Below are positions 6,802-12,771 of a stretch of DNA of 28,204 nucleotides, in pieces. The notes below the pieces were generated by a model that worked only from the letters and a program-made list of their open reading frames with translations, was not told the origin of the DNA and made no database searches. Each line of letters opens with the position of its first letter. Position 1 is the first letter of the stretch. The stretch lies in NCBI GenBank assembly GCA_016209345.1, contig JACQWH010000030.1, forward strand, positions 1 to 28,204, written 5' to 3'. Source of the stretch: Candidatus Uhrbacteria bacterium. GTDB taxonomy: Bacteria; Patescibacteriota; Patescibacteriia; JACQRZ01. A program made the translations under genes and the position numbers.

Positions 6802-6831
6802 AAAAACCCGGCAATTCAGCTGGGCTTTTTT
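6802..6831. terminator. Bidirectional terminator-like hairpin
   Basis: CCCGGC (6807-6812) pairs with GCTGGG (6819-6824); T runs lie on both sides (TTTTTT at 6826-6831 on plus, TTTTT at 6806-6802 on minus). The stem is slightly better as plus-strand RNA (a G-U pair where the minus RNA has A-C). As minus RNA its 5-prime arm AAGCCCAGCTG can instead pair with CAGCTGGCTT (6888-6879) near the end of the 27-codon ORF upstream (10 pairs, one bulge). Confidence 0.6.
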
Positions 6832-6865
6832 GTGTGTCTTGAAACTCTTTTTTATCAATCATCCT

Positions 6866-6949
6866 TTAATACGCAAATAAGCCAGCTGTTTGGCGGATGC
6901 CAGACCAGCGACATGACTGTTGCTTGGCTCTTTGTATATCTTTCTTCAT
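6866..6949 (-). CDS. Putative leader peptide, 27 codons, near-leaderless
   Basis: ORF of 27 codons, starts MKKDIQRAKQQSCRW and ends RQTAGLFAY. The ATG lies 8 bases after the -10 element TATACA, so its mRNA would have almost no 5-prime leader. Its last third contains CAGCTGGCTT, complementary to the 5-prime arm of the following terminator. Same arrangement as at 4101 and 11098. It is probably a regulatory leader and not a functional peptide. Confidence 0.45.
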   Translation of the reverse strand: MKKDIQRAKQQSCRWSGIRQTAGLFAY

Positions 6950-6957
6950 ATAGAGTA

Positions 6958-6985
6958 TGTATATCACATTCAAAAATCCTGTCAA
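6958..6985 (-). promoter_or_regulatory. Promoter of the 27-codon leader unit
   Basis: Minus strand TTGACA (6985-6980), 16 bases, TATACA (6963-6958). Consensus -35 and five of six -10 bases. Transcription would start at or next to the ATG at 6949. Confidence 0.6.
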
Positions 6986-6998
6986 ATTTTTTTCGCGA

Positions 6999-7355
6999 TT
7001 ATGTTTTTTGTATCTTCAGTCCTGGTATATTCCGAAAATCACGAATATTTTCTGTGAGCAACACCAAACCGCACTCAATTGCTGTTGCCGCGATAAGTAA
7101 ATCAATAGGGTGCTTCTTCACTGTTCGAGCAATCAGTGCCGCGCGGTTAGCGATTGATTCCGTAACCGGTACGACTCGACAATTCTTGATAATTTCATTA
7201 ATGGCTCTTTCTTCTTCTGACGAAAGTCCCGGCAAACACAAAAGTTCAAAAATACTTAGCGCAGAAATAGTCGATCCGTGTAACGGAAAAGAAAGGAACT
7301 TTTTCCCTGAAAGATGAAGAATAACAATGTTTGTATCGAGAAGTATTTCTGACAC
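6999..7355 (-). CDS. vapC: PIN-domain toxin, VapC-type ribonuclease
   Basis: PIN-domain endoribonuclease, about 118 residues, toxin of a type II toxin-antitoxin pair. The first acidic catalytic residue is in ILLDTNIVI, the second in SALSIFELL, and the third group in PIDLLIAATAI with LLTENIRDFRNIPGL closing the active site. GTG 7355 starts 2 bases after the antitoxin stop and puts the first Asp at residue 7, as usual for VapC. A GTG at 7385 would add ten residues and overlap the antitoxin gene by 28 bases. A TTGACA promoter of the next unit starts just downstream. Confidence 0.8.
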   Translation of the reverse strand: MSEILLDTNIVILHLSGKKFLSFPLHGSTISALSIFELLCLPGLSSEEERAINEIIKNCRVVPVTESIANRAALIARTVKKHPIDLLIAATAIECGLVLLTENIRDFRNIPGLKIQKT

Positions 7356-7357
7356 AC

Positions 7358-7579
7358 TTATGAATGTATTGAACGACGCGTCCACTGTTTTCTGTTTTGA
7401 CTTATTCGCCGCGAGAGCGACATCGCACGCTTTGCTGATAGTATACCGTGTGTTTTTTTCCAGACGCGCGCTTGCGCATTGGAATGGATGCTTTGATAAC
7501 GATCAATACCACCCCCTTCAAGAAAAGAAAGGCGCTGTTCAATATTTTCTATTTTTTTTGCTAATTGAGTATCACCCAT
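7358..7579 (-). CDS. Putative antitoxin partner of the PIN toxin
   Basis: Basic protein of 73 residues directly before a PIN toxin. The N-terminus is a short coiled-coil-like helix (LAKKIENIEQRLSFLEGGG); the C-terminal part, KKTHGILSAKRA then SRRISQNRKQWTRRS, resembles the toxin-wrapping tail of small VapB-like antitoxins that often follow a GIL/W-R pattern. No MazE/AbrB or ribbon-helix-helix domain is evident. ATG 7579 follows a TTGACC/TATCAT promoter closely, leaving only a few untranslated bases. Assigned as antitoxin mainly from position and size. Confidence 0.6.
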   Translation of the reverse strand: MGDTQLAKKIENIEQRLSFLEGGGIDRYQSIHSNAQARVWKKTHGILSAKRAMSLSRRISQNRKQWTRRSIHS

Positions 7580-7590
7580 ATATAAGAGTA

Positions 7591-7619
7591 ATGATAATCT
7601 CTTTTTATTCTGCGGTCAA
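7591..7619 (-). promoter_or_regulatory. Promoter of the PIN toxin-antitoxin pair
   Basis: Minus strand TTGACC (7619-7614), 17 bases, TATCAT (7596-7591), 11 bases before the antitoxin ATG. It lies immediately before the end of the M20 peptidase gene. Confidence 0.5.
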
Positions 7620-7622
7620 ATT

Positions 7623-8699
7623 TCACCCTCTCAAAAACCGCTTCAAAAAATCGTAAATCTCACCCATATCGGCGAGGTTGGCGTGCTCGGTGTACTCATG
7701 CGCATTGTAATACCCCGACCCGAGTGTGAGTGCCATGATACCCTTTGCAATAAACACATTCACGTCGCTCCCGCCATAGGTCTCGTGATAGTGCGGGGTC
7801 AGACCCATCGACTCGTACACGGCTTTCATCCGCGCAAAGAGCGGGTGTGATCGATCGGCGTCATATCCTTCAAAGAGAAGATCGCGTTTTACTTCGCACT
7901 GCGCACCATAGCTCTGTGCCGTTTCACAAAATTGTTCCTCGATGCGCGCTGCCTCTTTTTGGAGTTTTTCCGTGTCAAAACTTCGTAGCTCCGCGTGTAC
8001 CGATGCATGGCCCGGTATACTGTTGCGTGCAGTGCCCGCCTTGAGCTGTCCGATATTCCACGTCACCCCCTCGCACGAGTATCCCCACGACAGATCGCGT
8101 ACGGCATGACAAAAAATTTGCAGGGCATTGATCCCCTTTTCCGGTTCGCGCGTATGCACGACTTTGCCGATAAACGATGCATCAAACCGAACGTACCCGG
8201 GCGCTTTCACCGTAACCTGACTCACCCGCCCGTCCTCATCGAGAACAAAACCGATCTTCGATTTCAACAACGAATAATCTGCGTTCAACGCGCCAAGAAG
8301 CCCCTTCTCTTCTCCCCGAGTCAACAACATTTCAACTGGAGCGTGCGAGGTGCCACTGCGTGCAAGATCACACGCGAGCTCTATGAGGATAGCAAGTCCC
8401 GTTTTAGGATCGGCGCCCAAAATACTGGTGCCATCGGAACGAATAATGTCGCCGTCAATAATCGGATTGACATGCGGCGCGGGTTCGGGGATATCGATGT
8501 GCGTCGAAAGAAGCACCGGCTCGAGCGAAGGACTACCCGGAATATACGCATACAAATTTTCAAACGAATCTTTTTTCCATGCGATCCCCGCGGCATCGAA
8601 TCGCGCGGTAATGGTGGACGAAATCGCCACCCCATCCGGATGATGACTGTCGATGGCGACAAGCTCGAGAAATGTTTGCTTCAGTGACTCTTTGGTCAT
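7623..8699 (-). CDS. M20-family metallopeptidase (peptidase T / YqjE-like)
   Basis: Zinc aminopeptidase/carboxypeptidase of the M20 family, 358 residues, cytosolic. Visible motifs: first zinc ligand and catalytic Asp in LLSTHIDIP (about residues 63-71), bridging Asp in ILGADPKTG (about 96), catalytic Glu pair in TRGEEKG (about 130), ligand in VLDEDG (about 153), a dimerisation domain in the middle, and the last His in YNAHEYTEHA near residue 338. The family cleaves di- or tripeptides. The bridging motif reads GADP where GADD is usual. The ATG at 8699 has no SD but overlaps the stop of an 18-codon upstream ORF. It may act with the epimerase/deacylase operon in peptide salvage, though it is transcribed separately. 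Confidence 0.85.
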   Translation of the reverse strand: MTKESLKQTFLELVAIDSHHPDGVAISSTITARFDAAGIAWKKDSFENLYAYIPGSPSLEPVLLSTHIDIPEPAPHVNPIIDGDIIRSDGTSILGADPKTGLAILIELACDLARSGTSHAPVEMLLTRGEEKGLLGALNADYSLLKSKIGFVLDEDGRVSQVTVKAPGYVRFDASFIGKVVHTREPEKGINALQIFCHAVRDLSWGYSCEGVTWNIGQLKAGTARNSIPGHASVHAELRSFDTEKLQKEAARIEEQFCETAQSYGAQCEVKRDLLFEGYDADRSHPLFARMKAVYESMGLTPHYHETYGGSDVNVFIAKGIMALTLGSGYYNAHEYTEHANLADMGEIYDFLKRFLRG

Positions 8700-8752
8700 C
8701 TTGTTTTAAAAAAAATGTCGATTGGTAATTGTCGTGGATATGTTCGCTCCAT
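8696..8752 (-). CDS. Possible 18-codon upstream ORF coupled to the M20 peptidase
   Basis: ATG at 8752 closely preceded by AAAGGA; sequence MERTYPRQLPIDIFFKTR; TGA at 8698-8696 overlaps the ATG of the peptidase gene. Like the 9-codon ORF at 4874, it may deliver ribosomes to an SD-less start. Weak evidence, from position only. Confidence 0.25.
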   Translation of the reverse strand: MERTYPRQLPIDIFFKTR

Positions 8753-8791
8753 TGTCCTTTATCAAATTTTTTTATTCATGTGCCTACCCTA

Positions 8792-10087
8792 TCATTCCTC
8801 GCGCGCATGGTCAACTATAGTTTCAGCATCCTGCATTGCATATGCTTCTTCGTAGCGATTCTTGAGATCGAAATATCTCTTTTTATACCCATTCCAAAAT
8901 TGCTCGTAGTTTTCTTTCGGGATGATGCGATACAGGTAGTCAATCAACGGCTTGAGGCGTTCACGCGCATCGTAATACTCCATCCGGTATCCATTTTCGT
9001 ATGTCACCTCGTCAATGCTCCGCAATCCGCCATTGCCACGTACTGCGCCGTTATACGCGGGCGGCGCATTTTTCGCATCACTGATGGCTATTTTCATATT
9101 ATCGAACACAAAGACGTCCTGGTCGAAAATCGCCTCGCCCACTTCCCTAAATATCTCATAGCCAATACGGCGTACGATATTGAATATCGCCTCGTTGTGC
9201 TCCCCAACAGAGCAGTATCCCCGCGGGTTATGCGCAAAATCAACGCTAAGGTTTACGTCGGCAAAGGCAAAAAGGTGGACAATCGCATACTTAAACGCAT
9301 CGCGCAGCACTGCCTTGTTTGCCACCATCAACGATCGAATCTCTTCTTCGCTTGGCTGGCACTGCGCGAATAGCTTCGGATTTTTATACTGCAAAAGTTT
9401 TTTCTTGACAATCTCCAGCTCGCGCGGATATTTCTTTTCAAACACATTCCAAAGCAGCTCGAGTTTATGGTCGGATATTTTCAGGAAATCAACAGACCGG
9501 CGGAATTCCACCAAAGAAAACGTGTCGGGAAAAAATCGTTCAAAGAACTTTTCGAGAAAATCGATCTTCAGATTATTGTTTATCAACATCCTTTTTCGCT
9601 GTGCGTCGGAATGTGCGCTCCATTTCAGCGCAGCATAGATGCCGCTGACAATAATAAGGCGGGGACGCCTTTCTTGCATCCGCGCAATGTTCACGGCGGG
9701 AAGAAAGTATGACGGTAATCGCGCATTCAACCGTGAGTCGATGTCTGGCTCCTGCAATCGATCGCGTGACTTGCGAAATGCCGCCTCACTAAACCCAATG
9801 ATCATGTCCCGCCCTCCAATATCTATGGGTGTTTGAAAAAGCTGCGCATGAGATAAGACGAATTCCTGCGCGGGGGAATCTTCCGGCGGTCTCTGCTTTT
9901 GCCGATACGCGACAGATCGTCCGCCTCCTATCTTTTCTATTCTCTTTTGTGCAAGCAGCGCCCGCAAGTCACGGGCGATAGTGATGCGCGAGATATCCCC
10001 AAGCGCTTTGACAAGATCGCTGTTGGTTGTAGTCGTATTTGCTGAAATAATATCCAGCACTGCGCTCAGTCGCTTTTTTGTTTTCAT
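8792..10087 (-). CDS. DeoR-type transcriptional regulator with a large uncharacterised C-terminal domain
   Basis: 431 residues. Residues 1-65 form a DeoR-like winged helix-turn-helix (LSAVLDIISANTTTTNSDLV, then ISRITIARDLRALLAQKRIE). The remaining 360 residues are not the sugar-phosphate sensor typical of DeoR. They contain RPRLIIVSGIYAAL, a helical stretch, GYCSVGEHNEAIFNIVRRIG, and FDQDVFVFDNMKIAISDAKN; I do not recognise the domain, which could be an enzyme or a ligand sensor. ATG 10087 follows a strong promoter containing an 11-base inverted repeat, consistent with autoregulation. No divergent gene is present, so its other targets lie elsewhere. The C-terminal tail is charged and helical. 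Confidence 0.7.
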   Translation of the reverse strand: MKTKKRLSAVLDIISANTTTTNSDLVKALGDISRITIARDLRALLAQKRIEKIGGGRSVAYRQKQRPPEDSPAQEFVLSHAQLFQTPIDIGGRDMIIGFSEAAFRKSRDRLQEPDIDSRLNARLPSYFLPAVNIARMQERRPRLIIVSGIYAALKWSAHSDAQRKRMLINNNLKIDFLEKFFERFFPDTFSLVEFRRSVDFLKISDHKLELLWNVFEKKYPRELEIVKKKLLQYKNPKLFAQCQPSEEEIRSLMVANKAVLRDAFKYAIVHLFAFADVNLSVDFAHNPRGYCSVGEHNEAIFNIVRRIGYEIFREVGEAIFDQDVFVFDNMKIAISDAKNAPPAYNGAVRGNGGLRSIDEVTYENGYRMEYYDARERLKPLIDYLYRIIPKENYEQFWNGYKKRYFDLKNRYEEAYAMQDAETIVDHAREE

Positions 10088-10090
10088 AAT

Positions 10091-10138
10091 TGTTTCATTT
10101 TTCTATTTATTTGTATCAAAATGAAACATTTATGTCAA
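10091..10138 (-). promoter_or_regulatory. Promoter with palindromic operator, probably autoregulatory
   Basis: Minus strand TTGACA (10138-10133), 17 bases, TACAAA (10115-10110). A perfect inverted repeat TGTTTCATTTT (10091-10101) / AAAATGAAACA (10118-10128) has one arm in the promoter spacer and the other just past the expected start site, so a bound dimer would block transcription. The adjacent HTH regulator is the obvious ligand. Confidence 0.7.
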
Positions 10139-10195
10139 TTAAAATGAGGGGCCACACAGCGTGAACCCCCCAAATCTTGCGTGCGCGTCCTCTCT

Positions 10196-10510
10196 TTACG
10201 CGCTTTGCTTGTCCGCCATGTGTTTCTCGAATGCTTTCACCGCCGAGACGGCGTCACGGTGGAGCTCCACTGTCATTTCGCCCGTCAGAGTGACGATCAC
10301 CGCGAGTACCTGCTCACCGACGATCCTCCGCCTGAATTTGACGTAATGAGATTCGAAGAGCCTTGCCATCTCCTCACCAGTCCGTGTGAAAATCGCGCTC
10401 TTGTTAGCATCCCCGAAGGTAATGCTATAGAGCGCTGGATCCAGTACCACAACGGACGCAAATCCGTCGGTTTCGCGGACGACATGGAGACCATTTAGCG
10501 AGCCAACCAT
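10196..10510 (-). CDS. Hypothetical protein, 104 residues (cassette gene)
   Basis: Not recognised. ATG 10510 has SD AGGAGG ten bases upstream. The sequence is a balanced globular-looking mix: strands FASVVVLDPALYSITFGD, a helix TRTGEEMARLFESHYVKFRR, strands EQVLAVIVTLTGEMTVELHR, and a C-terminal helix AVSAVKAFEKHMADKQSA, suggesting a small alpha/beta fold. It is the last gene of a minus-strand cassette starting near 10944. An imperfect GGGG/CCCC hairpin at about 10149-10172 may end the transcript. Confidence 0.6.
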   Translation of the reverse strand: MVGSLNGLHVVRETDGFASVVVLDPALYSITFGDANKSAIFTRTGEEMARLFESHYVKFRRRIVGEQVLAVIVTLTGEMTVELHRDAVSAVKAFEKHMADKQSA

Positions 10511-10513
10511 ACC

Positions 10514-10570
10514 CTATTTCCCTCCTAAACGAGATCCGTCGATCCAAGAGCCCTTTGGCGGAGGACTCAT
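10514..10570 (-). CDS. Possible 18-codon ORF before the 104-residue gene
   Basis: ATG 10570 with SD-like AAGGTGG five bases upstream; sequence MSPPPKGSWIDGSRLGGK; TAG at 10516-10514, three bases before the next ATG. Its last codons contain the SD of the next gene, so translation would be coupled. An in-frame ATG at 10585 would add five residues. Positional evidence only. Confidence 0.25.
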   Translation of the reverse strand: MSPPPKGSWIDGSRLGGK

Positions 10571-10615
10571 GCGAGCCACCTTCATTTGAAAGTATCTCGT
10601 ACGAACCTTCCGTAT

Positions 10616-10657
10616 TTATTTTGGTTGGTGGTCGCAGAGCTGTTGCTTTGCGACCAC
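10616..10657 (-). CDS. Possible 13-codon ORF inside a strong hairpin
   Basis: GTG at 10657 preceded by SD AAAGGAGG (10670-10663) with 5-base spacing; sequence (V/M)VAKQQLCDHQPK. The ORF is almost fully contained in a hairpin, GGTGGTCGCA (10658-10649) against TGCGACCACC (10636-10627), 10 perfect pairs, loop 12. No T tract follows on either strand, so it is not a terminator. A translational switch or an RNA processing signal between the two cassette genes are options. Confidence 0.3.
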   Translation of the reverse strand: MVAKQQLCDHQPK

Positions 10658-10677
10658 CGAAACCTCCTTTCCTACGA

Positions 10678-10944
10678 CTACTTGCAGTGGTCCTCTCTGC
10701 GTGGCCCGCGAGAGAGTGACTTCCTCCAGATCCCGCCGAGATCGGCGGACTCCCGCTTTCCGCCGCCACCCAGCGGGCTGGTCTTACGAATGCGCGTGGG
10801 TTGCGCCGACCCCGCCTTCTCAAGAGGGGTCGTTTCCCGCCCGACCTCGTCATGGGGAGGATTATCCTGCCGTGTCGTCATTCCAGCGCTCTCCTTCTCT
10901 CGACGAAAATACCCATCCTGCACCCACGTTCCACCGATCCACAT
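10678..10944 (-). CDS. Hypothetical small, highly charged protein (cassette gene)
   Basis: 88 residues from ATG 10944, which has SD AAGGAGG eight bases upstream. It begins MWIGGTWVQDGYFRREKESA and then becomes Arg-, Lys-, Gly- and Pro-rich and probably disordered (PTRIRKTSPLGGGGKRESAD). No family recognised. An in-frame ATG at 10977 and an internal ATG with its own SD (MTTRQDNPPHD) are alternative starts. It is the first gene after the leader unit at 11041-11209. The low-complexity tail means coding status is uncertain, but overlapping ORFs in other frames look worse. Confidence 0.4.
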   Translation of the reverse strand: MWIGGTWVQDGYFRREKESAGMTTRQDNPPHDEVGRETTPLEKAGSAQPTRIRKTSPLGGGGKRESADLGGIWRKSLSRGPRREDHCK

Positions 10945-11040
10945 GGTACAATCCTCCTTGTAGTCGTCTTCCTGCATTCCTCTATGGATTCCTCCTCAAA
11001 ATCCACTCGAGAAACACAAGAATCAAACTGCAAGACAAAA

Positions 11041-11071
11041 AGAAAACCACCCCGACTCGGGGTGGTTTTTT
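11041..11071. terminator. Strong bidirectional terminator / attenuator stem
   Basis: AAAACCACCCC (11043-11053) and GGGGTGGTTTT (11059-11069) form an 11-bp stem with a 5-base loop. T tracts follow on both strands (TTTTTT at 11066-11071 on plus; TTTTCTTTTTG on minus). As minus RNA the 5-prime arm can instead pair with the end of the 24-codon ORF upstream. Confidence 0.8.
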
Positions 11072-11097
11072 GTATTTCGTTTATGAAACAGCGAAAA

Positions 11098-11172
11098 TTA
11101 CACCATCCCGAGCCATGGATGGGTAAAAAAGTACCGTGCTGCTGCTATTGTATTACGACGTGTCTGTTCCAT
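11098..11172 (-). CDS. Putative leader peptide, 24 codons, near-leaderless
   Basis: ORF of 24 codons, starts MEQTRRNTIAAARYFF and ends THPWLGMV. The ATG is 8 bases after the -10 element TATACA. CTCGGGATGGT (11112-11102), codons 21-24, is complementary to ACCACCCCGAG (11066-11056), the 5-prime arm of the following terminator, in 10 of 11 positions. CCATCC (11122-11117) can pair with GGATGG (11108-11103), giving the 1:2, 2:3, 3:4 alternatives of a trp-type leader. It precedes the GC-rich cassette 10944-10196. Confidence 0.5.
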   Translation of the reverse strand: MEQTRRNTIAAARYFFTHPWLGMV

Positions 11173-11180
11173 ATACTTTA

Positions 11181-11209
11181 TGTATACCAAATCACTAAAA
11201 ACCTGTCAA
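11181..11209 (-). promoter_or_regulatory. Promoter of the 24-codon leader unit
   Basis: Minus strand TTGACA (11209-11204), 17 bases, TATACA (11186-11181): consensus -35, optimal spacing, five of six -10 bases. It begins 12 bases after the stop of the HepT gene. Confidence 0.7.
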
Positions 11210-11220
11210 ATTTACGGATT

Positions 11221-11649
11221 TCACATTTTTTTATTTTTCAAAAAATCAAGGATGTGTTTCGTGTATTCTCGATAGTCCCCCATCTCGCCTTGAATGTCAT
11301 CAACCATACGCTTGAGGTCGACATGGCCATATCGATGGATAATCATGTTGCGCAGTCCTACCGAAGGTGCGATACGATTCACAAAACTCATTGGGAGAAT
11401 CCCCTGCTCACCAAGCACGACAAATGTATTCTGATAGTCGTCAGGAACGCCAAATGATGATTCAATAATAATATGTGTGTTAATATCAAGCGCGGTATCA
11501 ACGATAAGCTGAAAAAGCCGTTCGACAGTATGAATTTTCAGCGGGTCATCCAAAATTTCTGTGCGAGAAAATTTCAAGACCGGCTCCAACTCCCCAAAGT
11601 AACGCTGGATATCGCTGAGCTTGCTCTCGATGACATCTCGATTGATCAT
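11221..11649 (-). CDS. hepT: HepT-like ribonuclease toxin (type VII toxin-antitoxin)
   Basis: All-alpha HEPN-family protein, 142 residues, predicted RNase toxin. The catalytic R-x4-H-x-Y motif is visible as RNMIIHRY near residue 100, in the usual place. It starts 15 bases after the MNT nucleotidyltransferase gene, with GAGG before the ATG at 11649; this is the standard MntA/HepT order. In characterised pairs the antitoxin silences HepT by adding AMP to the Tyr of the motif, and that Tyr is present here. Confidence 0.85.
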   Translation of the reverse strand: MINRDVIESKLSDIQRYFGELEPVLKFSRTEILDDPLKIHTVERLFQLIVDTALDINTHIIIESSFGVPDDYQNTFVVLGEQGILPMSFVNRIAPSVGLRNMIIHRYGHVDLKRMVDDIQGEMGDYREYTKHILDFLKNKKM

Positions 11650-11664
11650 AGTGGCCTCACTCTA

Positions 11665-12069
11665 TTAAACAGAACTAAATGTCTGAAGCGACTGTTTTTT
11701 TAAATCGCGGAGGGGCTTCTCCTCGACAAATCGCTTAAACACATAGCTGGCAAAGGATGTAAATACTCCCGGCTTGTCCTCATAGAGGACTCTTCCTTCA
11801 TTCATAACTTGTCGAAGGAAAAGAGATGACATACCCGCAAGACGAACGAGCTCTACGTTGGACATCTTCGTCTTCTGGGCCATTTCAAATTCAATGTCCG
11901 CAATCTCCCGTAAACTCATCATGGATTTTTCTGAAAGAAAGCCGATATCAATATCGCTCTCACGATGTGTCTTTCCCCGCGCCTGCGAACCAAAAAGAAG
12001 CACGAGTGTGAGCCCATACTTTTTTGCTATTTCCGCGATGCTCTCTTTTTGTAGCTTTGTGATTTCCAT
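11665..12069 (-). CDS. mntA: MntA-like minimal nucleotidyltransferase antitoxin
   Basis: Minimal nucleotidyltransferase of 134 residues, partner of HepT. The signature GSQARGKTHRESDID (GS followed by DxD) binds Mg-ATP, so the enzyme should be able to AMPylate the toxin. I start at ATG 12069 (MEITKLQKES), at the first helix of the fold. The longer frame from 12147 adds 26 residues, MVHMIFCVIRKLSVIAKTTH and on, that do not fit the family and would leave no room for a promoter. The C-terminal tail (about 30 residues) is longer than the minimal fold. Confidence 0.85.
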   Translation of the reverse strand: MEITKLQKESIAEIAKKYGLTLVLLFGSQARGKTHRESDIDIGFLSEKSMMSLREIADIEFEMAQKTKMSNVELVRLAGMSSLFLRQVMNEGRVLYEDKPGVFTSFASYVFKRFVEEKPLRDLKKQSLQTFSSV

Positions 12070-12196
12070 ATATGCAAGCGTATCACAGTGAGTCGTTTTT
12101 GCAATCACCGAAAGTTTACGGATTACGCAAAATATCATGTGTACCAACTCGTCTCAAAAAGATCGTATATCACCCTCTCTCGTGAAGGTAAAACGA

Positions 12197-12342
12197 ACTT
12201 TGAATTACGAAACGCCACTTTTTGTCATTCCGACCGACTGTAATGAGTGGAGGAATCTATGCGGTTAAAAGGAAAACGTAGATCCCTCGACTTCGCTCGG
12301 GATAACAACGCGGGCGTTATTGGAAATTTCGTAATTCAAAGT
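12197..12342. repeat. MITE-like 146-bp element with 16-bp perfect terminal inverted repeats
   Basis: ACTTTGAATTACGAAA (12197-12212) and its exact inverse TTTCGTAATTCAAAGT (12327-12342) bound a non-coding segment that contains a degraded GTCATTCC...GAGGAATCT / AGATCCCTCGACTTCGCTCG repeat pair. No clear target duplication is seen and no transposase is in the window. It occupies most of the gap between the MntA gene and the next cassette (12070-12404), which otherwise shows no gene. Confidence 0.65.
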
Positions 12343-12404
12343 AATTAATCTGGAAATAGGGAGGCGGCCGGTTGACTTGCAACACGACCGCCCAAAATCC
12401 CGTC

Positions 12405-12641
12405 CTACTTCTCCCACTTCCCCTTAGGGGTCACGTGGACGGTCCAATCAGGCCCGACCATGACGTTGTTGTGTGCAAGCACACGATCAACGTCATCCGC
12501 CCCATAGAGGACCTCGATCGCCGCCCGAACTTGGGAATTGGTTATTCCCACCTTCGGATCGACCGTTTCCATGACACCCCTCAGGGTTTCGGGATGCGTA
12601 GAACCTAACCTGGTGGTGGCCCCCGAGGCGCTGCCGTGCAC
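12405..12641 (-). CDS. Hypothetical protein, 78 residues (cassette gene)
   Basis: Not recognised. GTG 12641 follows SD AAAGGAGG (12654-12647) with 5-base spacing. The body is a plausible small globular domain: STHPETLRGVMETVDPKVGI, then ITNSQVRAAIEVLYGADDVD, then RVLAHNNVMVGPDWTVHVTP. The middle reads like two helices, as in DNA- or protein-binding domains. An in-frame GTG at 12698, with SD-like GGGAGG held in a hairpin, would give 97 residues. A GC-rich hairpin at about 12361-12395 may end the transcript. Strong SD and GC-rich codons mark it as the same gene class as 10196-10944. Confidence 0.5.
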   Translation of the reverse strand: MHGSASGATTRLGSTHPETLRGVMETVDPKVGITNSQVRAAIEVLYGADDVDRVLAHNNVMVGPDWTVHVTPKGKWEK

Positions 12642-12681
12642 AGCGTCCTCCTTTCTTTCTGTAGCAAGGAAGTGATAATGC

Positions 12682-12714
12682 AGAAAGGAGGGACTCACCA
12701 GGTTCCTCCCTTCT
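12682..12714 (-). promoter_or_regulatory. Hairpin covering an SD upstream of the 78-residue gene
   Basis: Minus strand AGAAGGGAGG (12714-12705) pairs with CCTCCTTTCT (12691-12682) over 10 bases with one G-U, loop 13 including the alternative GTG start at 12698. This hides the upstream SD. A further CCTCCTT (anti-SD-like) stretch lies at about 12757-12763 on the minus strand. Confidence 0.4.
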
Positions 12715-12771
12715 AAGTGGGTAGGGGTCCCGTGCAGACCCACACACACATTCGGAAGGAGGAAACTTTTT

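Noticed and set aside
10425..10853. 142-codon minus frame rich in Arg, Gly and Ser
   Set aside because: Overlaps better-supported cassette genes with proper SDs; its own start has none and the product is low complexity.
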